DNA from: Buchnera aphidicola (Rhopalosiphum maidis)
Lineage (GTDB): Bacteria > Pseudomonadota > Gammaproteobacteria > Enterobacterales > Enterobacteriaceae
DNA length: 64,000 nucleotides
Direction of reading: 5' to 3'
NCBI RefSeq assembly: GCF_003671935.1
Contig: NZ_CP032759.1
Location: forward strand, 434,001-498,000
In this document: one piece after another, positions 59,667 to 64,000 of the stretch
How the letters are laid out: each line of letters begins with the position of its first letter
Numbering within the stretch: the stretch's first letter is position 1
Notes under the pieces: model-generated
The model's input: only the letters and a program-made list of their open reading frames with translations
What the model was told of the DNA's origin: nothing
Database searches by the model: none
Made by a program: the position numbers and the translations under genes

Positions 59667-60598
59667 ATGCGTAATATACTAACTATTTTTTTATTAATTA
59701 GCACTTTTTTAACCGGTATACTTTGGATAAAGTATCGAATTCCATTAATTAAAAATTATTTTTATGAAAAAAAAAAAAAAATAACATATTTTTAATAGAC
59801 AAAATAGTTTTAGAAAACAAAAAATGTTTTTTCCGGTCTTTATCATCTTTTTTCCCAATATTTTTTATTGTTTTGATAGTACGTTCGTTTATTTACGAAC
59901 CTTTTCAGATACCTTCAGGTTCGATGATGCCAACGCTTTTGATAGGAGATTTTATTTTAGTAGAAAAATTTGCATATGGGATTAAAGAACCAATTACAAA
60001 TAAAACTCTTATTCAAATAAATTCACCCCATCGTGGTGATATTGTAGTTTTTAAACATCCTAAAAATAATATTGATTATATTAAACGTGTAATAGGATTA
60101 CCGGGAGATAAAATTCAATATGATATTAATACAAAAAAATTAAAAATTTGTGTTGATTATGTTAACCAAAAAAACTGTAAAAATAAGCTTTTTATTAAAT
60201 ATTCTAAAACGGAATTAAGTAATTTTTTTCAAAAAATATATCTTTTTAATGAAAATAAAATAGGAAAAGAAAAAGTATACAATTCTATTTATTTTAAAAA
60301 AGTTCAAGAGAAAATGAGTAATTTAAAACATTATATACTAATATTAGACGGAATTAAAAGTGAAAGAAACGATTATTATCGTCAATTAGGTATGCCTAAA
60401 TTGGTATGGATAGTTCCTAAAAATAAGTATTTTATGATGGGAGATAATCGTGACAATAGCTTAGATAGTCGCTATTGGGGATTCGTACCTGAAAAAAATT
60501 TATTAGGAAAAGCTATAACAATATGGATGAGTTTTGAAAAAAAAGAAAATGAATGGCCAACAGGTATACGTATCAACAGAATCGGCAACATATATTAA
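59667..60598 (+). CDS. lepB: signal peptidase I, frameshifted at a 15-A tract
   Basis: LepB cleaves Sec and Tat signal peptides and is essential in E. coli. The ATG at 59667 opens a frame with the first transmembrane helix (MRNILTIFLLISTFLTGILW) that ends at 59795. The rest, from DKIVLENKK, the second membrane segment and VRSFIYEPFQIPSGSM onward, is in another frame up to 60598. The switch is at 15 A's (59767-59781). One extra A, or two fewer, joins the parts into about 310 residues (E. coli 324). The catalytic serine is in PSGSMMPTLL (about 86) and the lysine in DYIKRVIGLPGD (about 140). MMGDNRDNSLDSRYWG is intact. Both halves look constrained, so this is probably functional. Between lepA and rnc, as in E. 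coli. Confidence 0.88.
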
Positions 60599-60736
60599 AA
60601 ATAATAATTAATATAACAGAATGTAATCAGTATTACGATATTAATATTTGAAATATATATTAAATGTTATAAAAATTTTACTGTTTTTCCTGTTATATGT
60701 AAAAATCAATTAAAATATTATTGAAATTGGTATAAC

Positions 60737-61417
60737 ATGAACCATATCGTAGTAAATAAAATACAGCAAGTATTGGGATATACTTTCACTCATCAAGACC
60801 TGTTAAAACAGGCGTTAACCCATCGCAGTGCAAGTAGTAAACATAATGAAAGACTGGAATTTTTAGGGGATTCTATTTTAAGTTTTGTAATTGCCAATGC
60901 TTTATATCAGCATTTTCCATATATTGATGAAGGTGATATGAGTCGTATGAGAGCTACCTTGGTAAGAGGTAATACTCTAGCAGAAATAGCATATGAATTT
61001 GATTTAGGAGAATATTTACAGTTAGGTCAAGGTGAATTAAAAAGTGGAGGCTTTCGTCGCGAATCTATTCTAGCTAATACTGTAGAAGCTTTAATTGGTG
61101 GCATCTATTTAGATAGTAACATTAAAACAGTAGAAAAATTAATACTTAAATGGTACGAAAAACGTTTAGAAAAAATAAGTCCTGGAAATACGCAAAAAGA
61201 CCCTAAAACAAGATTGCAAGAATATTTACAATCTAAACATTTATCTTTACCTTCATATTTTATTGTGGAAGTATATGGTGAGGCACATAACCAACTATTT
61301 ACTATTCACTGTGAAGTTAGTACCATTCCAAAAAGTTTAATTGGTAAAGGTACAAGCAGAAGAAAAGCAGAACAAGATGCAGCAAAAAAAGCATTAATTA
61401 AATTAGGTGTAGAGTGA
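60737..61417 (+). CDS. rnc: ribonuclease III
   Basis: RNase III cuts double-stranded RNA, including rRNA precursors. Its 226 residues match the E. coli length. The signature [13 protein letters not shown] near 36-48 contains the catalytic Asp45, and [14 protein letters not shown] near 114-127 includes Glu117. The C-terminal double-stranded RNA-binding domain is from about 155 ([11 protein letters not shown] through [17 protein letters not shown]). Its stop overlaps the GTG of era by four bases (GTGA at 61414-61417). The 138-base upstream region contains a 9-base inverted repeat. In E. coli the rnc leader is a target of RNase III autoregulation. Confidence 0.97.
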   Translation: MNHIVVNKIQQVLGYTFTHQDLLKQALTHRSASSKHNERLEFLGDSILSFVIANALYQHFPYIDEGDMSRMRATLVRGNTLAEIAYEFDLGEYLQLGQGELKSGGFRRESILANTVEALIGGIYLDSNIKTVEKLILKWYEKRLEKISPGNTQKDPKTRLQEYLQSKHLSLPSYFIVEVYGEAHNQLFTIHCEVSTIPKSLIGKGTSRRKAEQDAAKKALIKLGVE

Positions 61418-62262
61418 AAAAAAGAAAACAATATTGTGGATATATAACTATTGTTGGCAGGCCTAATGTTGGCAAATCAACATTAATTAATGAAATAATT
61501 GAAAATGAAATTTCTATTATTTCAAAAAAGAAAAATACAACACAAAAAAACATTATAGGTATAAAAACAAAAGAATCACATCAATTTATTTATATAGATA
61601 CACCAGGCATATATTTTAATAAGAGGAAAAATATACAAGAAAAAAAAGATAACAATTTAAAAATGATAAAAAGTTCAATATTAACTATATTTATTGTAGA
61701 TCGTACTATTTGGAAAATAGAAGATGAAATTATTTTTAATAAAATTAAAAAAAATAAAATTCCAATTATTTGTGTTATTAACAAAATTGATATTATTCCA
61801 AATAAAAGCATTCTTTTACCACATATTAATTTTCTTTCAAGAAAAATTAATCCAATAGAAATTATACCTGTTTCGGCAAAAAAAAGAGAAAATATACTTC
61901 TTTTAGAAAAAAAAATATATCCTTATTTACCAAAAAATAATCATATTTTTCCTAAAAAATGTATTACAACAAATTCTTTATTTTTTTCAATATCTGAAAT
62001 AATTCGTCAACAATTAATGTTTTTTTTAAGAGATGAATTACCTTCAATAACAACGGTAGAAATTGAATCACTTGAAGAAAAAGTAAAAAAAATACTCTAC
62101 ATTAGAGCTATAATTTATGTGAAATATGAAAGACAAAAAAAAATTATTATTGGACAAAAAGGAGAAGGAGTTAAAAAAATCAGTATGTTATCTAGGTTTA
62201 AAATCGAAAAAAAAATGAATATGAAAGTACATCTTGTAATATGGGTCAAGAAAAAAAATTAA
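61414..62262 (+). CDS. era: GTPase Era
   Basis: Era is a GTPase that binds 16S rRNA and the 30S subunit during maturation. The GTG start overlaps the rnc stop (GTGA), as in translationally coupled pairs. The 282 residues (E. coli 301) have the P-loop [14 protein letters not shown] near 14-27, the switch region [11 protein letters not shown], the G3 motif DTPGIYF near 66-72, NKID near 126-129, and the SAKKRENI motif near 156. The C-terminal KH domain with [12 protein letters not shown] near 250-261 is complete, but the linker is shortened. A 19-base-pair stem-loop terminates the cluster just after the gene. Confidence 0.96.
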   Translation: MKKRKQYCGYITIVGRPNVGKSTLINEIIENEISIISKKKNTTQKNIIGIKTKESHQFIYIDTPGIYFNKRKNIQEKKDNNLKMIKSSILTIFIVDRTIWKIEDEIIFNKIKKNKIPIICVINKIDIIPNKSILLPHINFLSRKINPIEIIPVSAKKRENILLLEKKIYPYLPKNNHIFPKKCITTNSLFFSISEIIRQQLMFFLRDELPSITTVEIESLEEKVKKILYIRAIIYVKYERQKKIIIGQKGEGVKKISMLSRFKIEKKMNMKVHLVIWVKKKN

Positions 62263-62273
62263 AAAAATTATTT

Positions 62274-62322
62274 TTTTTAAAATTAGTTAAAATACCTAAA
62301 ATGTTTTAACTAATTTTAAAAA
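62274..62322 (+). terminator. strong stem-loop terminator after era
   Basis: A perfect 19-base inverted repeat (62274-62292 and 62304-62322, core AAAATTAGTTAAAA) with an 11-base loop lies 11 bases after the era stop. It is the longest perfect stem noticed in the window. It is A/T-rich and separates the lepA-era unit from acpS, which has its own start at 62365. Confidence 0.75.
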
Positions 62323-62364
62323 TAAAATTAAAAATTTTGTTCAATTAAGAGAAAAGATACTAAT

Positions 62365-62745
62365 ATGTCTATTGTAGGTATAGGAACAGATATTATAGAA
62401 ATTTTGCGTATTAAAAATATTGTTTATAATTTTAAAGATAAATTAGCGAAAAAAATTTTATCAGTACAAGAATGGGAGAAATATATAGTAAACAAAAATC
62501 CTATAAACTTTCTTGCTAAAAGATTTGCAGTAAAAGAAGCAGCGTCTAAAGCTTTAGGAACAGGAATTAATTACGGAATAAAATTTAATCAATTAGAATT
62601 ATATAATGATATATCAGGGAAACCTAAATTACGTTTTTTAAAATGTGCTTTACAAAAATCTAGAGAGATAAAATGCAAATCTATATTTGTTAGTATAACC
62701 GATGAAAAATTATATGCGTATGCGTTAGTTATTTTAGAAAATTAA
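62365..62745 (+). CDS. acpS: holo-[acyl-carrier-protein] synthase
   Basis: AcpS attaches the 4'-phosphopantetheine arm to acyl carrier protein and so activates fatty-acid synthesis, including FabI in this window. Its 126 residues equal the E. coli length. The Mg-binding GIGTDIIEILRI contains Asp9 and RFAVKEAASKALGTG contains Glu58, both key residues. In E. coli it is preceded by pdxJ in the same operon; pdxJ is missing here. It is convergent with tadA, with 17 bases between their ends. Confidence 0.96.
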   Translation: MSIVGIGTDIIEILRIKNIVYNFKDKLAKKILSVQEWEKYIVNKNPINFLAKRFAVKEAASKALGTGINYGIKFNQLELYNDISGKPKLRFLKCALQKSREIKCKSIFVSITDEKLYAYALVILEN

Positions 62746-62762
62746 TTATCTCTAAAAAAAAT

Positions 62763-63221
62763 TTAACGTCTTTTCTTTTTAAAAAAATTACTTAATATAT
62801 TAGAACATTCATTTTTCATAATTTTTTTTTCTACTATTAATTTATTTTTTTTTTCTAAATTTGAAAAAATTTTTTTTAAAAATGGATTTTTTTTCGTATC
62901 TTTATAAGGTGAACCGAATACTAATCTTTTAACACGACTATTTAAAATAGCTCCACAGCACATCATACAAGGTTGCAATGTGACATATAATGTTGTGTTT
63001 AATAACCTATAATTTCGTATGTTTCTACTTGCTTTGCGCAAAGCCATAATTTCTGCATGAGCAGTAGAATCATTTTGAGAAATAACACTATTCCAGCCGA
63101 ATCCTATAATTGTTTCTTGAAAAACAATTACTGCGCCGATGGGTACTTCTCCAGTTTTTTCTGCATGATGTGCATACCTTAATGCAATTTTCATCCAATA
63201 ACTATCGCGACTATTTTTCAT
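62763..63221 (-). CDS. tadA: tRNA adenosine(34) deaminase
   Basis: TadA makes inosine at the wobble base of tRNA-Arg(ACG), needed to read CGN codons. The 152 residues (E. coli 167) show the zinc and catalytic residues in [11 protein letters not shown] (His55, Glu57) and [12 protein letters not shown] (Cys85, Cys88), and the N-terminal [24 protein letters not shown]. The lysine-rich tail is shorter than in E. coli. It is transcribed after smpB, with 10 bases between the two genes. Confidence 0.96.
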   Translation of the reverse strand: MKNSRDSYWMKIALRYAHHAEKTGEVPIGAVIVFQETIIGFGWNSVISQNDSTAHAEIMALRKASRNIRNYRLLNTTLYVTLQPCMMCCGAILNSRVKRLVFGSPYKDTKKNPFLKKIFSNLEKKNKLIVEKKIMKNECSNILSNFFKKKRR

Positions 63222-63231
63222 AAAATATTTT

Positions 63232-63723
63232 TTAAATATGAAACCTGACTTTTTTTAAAATTTTTGATTTTTCTTTGTTCCATTGATTTTGTTTTTCATC
63301 TTCCCTTTTATCTATTTTAGTTTTTCCTTTAGCTAATCCAAAATTTAATTTACACCAAGACTTTTCCCAAAATAAAGATAATGCAATCAATGTAGAACCT
63401 ATTTTATTTTTTTTATTAGATAAATATTGAATTTCACTCTTATGCAAAAGTAATTTTCTTTTTCTCGATGAATCACAAAATAAATGATTAGAACAGGTAT
63501 TTAGAGGTTGAATAACAGAATTGTAAAGATACATTTCATTTAAATTATCATTGTTAATATAACTTTCAGTAATATTTATTTTTCCTAATCTAATAGATTT
63601 TACTTCCCATCCCATTAATACAAGACCTGATTGAAATACTTCTTCTATAAAATAATTATAATATGCTTTTTTATTTGTACAAATAGTAGATGATTTTAAA
63701 TAACATTTTTTTTTACGAGACAT
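63232..63723 (-). CDS. smpB: SsrA-binding protein
   Basis: SmpB brings tmRNA to stalled ribosomes for trans-translation. The 163 residues (E. coli 160) keep the OB-fold core: [32 protein letters not shown] near 24-55 in short blocks ([20 protein letters not shown]), [12 protein letters not shown] near 87-98, and [23 protein letters not shown] near 112-134, with the KINI and AKGK motifs for RNA binding. The basic, partly disordered C-terminal tail is present. In E. coli it is next to ratA and rnfH; rnfH lies just upstream here, divergently transcribed. Confidence 0.96.
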   Translation of the reverse strand: MSRKKKCYLKSSTICTNKKAYYNYFIEEVFQSGLVLMGWEVKSIRLGKINITESYINNDNLNEMYLYNSVIQPLNTCSNHLFCDSSRKRKLLLHKSEIQYLSNKKNKIGSTLIALSLFWEKSWCKLNFGLAKGKTKIDKREDEKQNQWNKEKSKILKKVRFHI

Positions 63724-63841
63724 AATTAGATGTAATCCAAAAGAAACTTATATTTAAATATTTTCTTAAAAATTTATTCATATATATTGATTTATTTTGA
63801 AAATTTTGTTAAAAAAGAATTTTTTATAATAAAAAATAAAC

Positions 63842-64000
63842 ATGAATATTATTAAAGTAACAGTTATCTATGCCTTGCCTAATATCCAATACATTAATGA
63901 AGTTAAAATTTGTTCAAATTCAACTGTAAAAGATGCTATATTAGCTTCAAATTTACTTAATAAGGTTAAAAATATTCAATTTTATAAAAAAAATGTAGGA
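63842..64000 (+). CDS. rnfH: RnfH family protein (partial, N-terminal)
   Basis: The window ends 53 codons into this gene. The visible part starts [21 protein letters not shown] and matches the beginning of E. coli RnfH (YfjF), a 96-residue ubiquitin-like-fold protein of unknown function: V-x-YALPxxQYxxxV, then [12 protein letters not shown]. It is divergent from smpB, matching the E. coli neighbourhood smpB/ratA/rnfH with ratA not visible on this side. Partial at the right edge. Confidence 0.85.
   Translation, partial: MNIIKVTVIYALPNIQYINEVKICSNSTVKDAILASNLLNKVKNIQFYKKNVG

Noticed and set aside
59873..60598. lepB starting at an internal TTG
   Set aside because: The upstream bases encode the first membrane segment and linker of the family in another frame, so the open frame is the rear part of a frameshifted gene.

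Overview
The window is a chromosome segment of Buchnera aphidicola, the obligate nutritional endosymbiont of aphids. The evidence is the extreme A+T bias (intergenic DNA is almost pure A/T), proteins that read as lysine-, isoleucine- and asparagine-rich versions of Escherichia coli proteins, short E. coli-like gene clusters with many genes missing between them, and no insertion sequences, prophage, CRISPR or horizontally acquired material. The gene order aroA-(cmk)-rpsA-ihfB-tpiA-glpF-pfkA-gpmA-sucBA, then trpDCBA-yciCBA-cls and lepA-lepB-rnc-era-acpS, is, from memory, that of Buchnera of Aphidinae aphids. The trp cluster lacks trpE and trpG, which fits a lineage that carries trpEG on a plasmid. 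I saw no rRNA or tRNA gene.

Layout. 1-3.1 kb: end of aroA, a decayed cmk, rpsA, ihfB. 3.1-10.8 kb: glycolysis (tpiA, pfkA, gpmA), glpF, and the E1 and E2 genes of 2-oxoglutarate dehydrogenase (sucA, sucB). 10.9-16 kb: ybgI, a frameshifted phrB, fldA, queF, gapA. 16-23 kb: lipoprotein exporter lolCDE and mfd. 23-27.4 kb: pgl and the biotin genes bioA, bioB, bioD (bioF and bioC absent). 27.4-39 kb: glyA, a frameshifted hisS, ispG, rlmN, suhB, topA, sohB, rluB, yedA. 39-47 kb: trpD, trpCF, trpB, trpA, yciC, yciB, yciA, cls. 47-57.6 kb: ribA, pyrF, lipA, lipB, ychE, rnb, fabI, emtA, purB, mnmA on the minus strand. 57.8-64 kb: lepA, a frameshifted lepB, rnc, era, acpS, then tadA and smpB on the minus strand, and the start of rnfH.

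Together the genes support central sugar catabolism, the retained 2-oxoglutarate dehydrogenase step, supply of tryptophan and vitamins or cofactors (biotin, riboflavin, lipoate), tRNA modification and translation, and a minimal envelope. Regulation looks sparse. Most clusters end in simple stem-loops. Two of these, downstream of pfkA and between cls and ribA, keep G+C-rich stems that stand out from their surroundings.

The most notable signal is a set of three genes, phrB, hisS and lepB, each broken once and only at a poly(A) tract of the coding strand (9, 13 and 15 A). In all three the frame is restored by one extra A. HisS and LepB should be indispensable, so either the homopolymers are under-called or the cell rescues the products by polymerase slippage. 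Second, SuhB has lost four of the five inositol-monophosphatase metal ligands compared while its fold is kept, and SucB has lost the second half of its peripheral subunit-binding domain. I found no previously undescribed multigene system.
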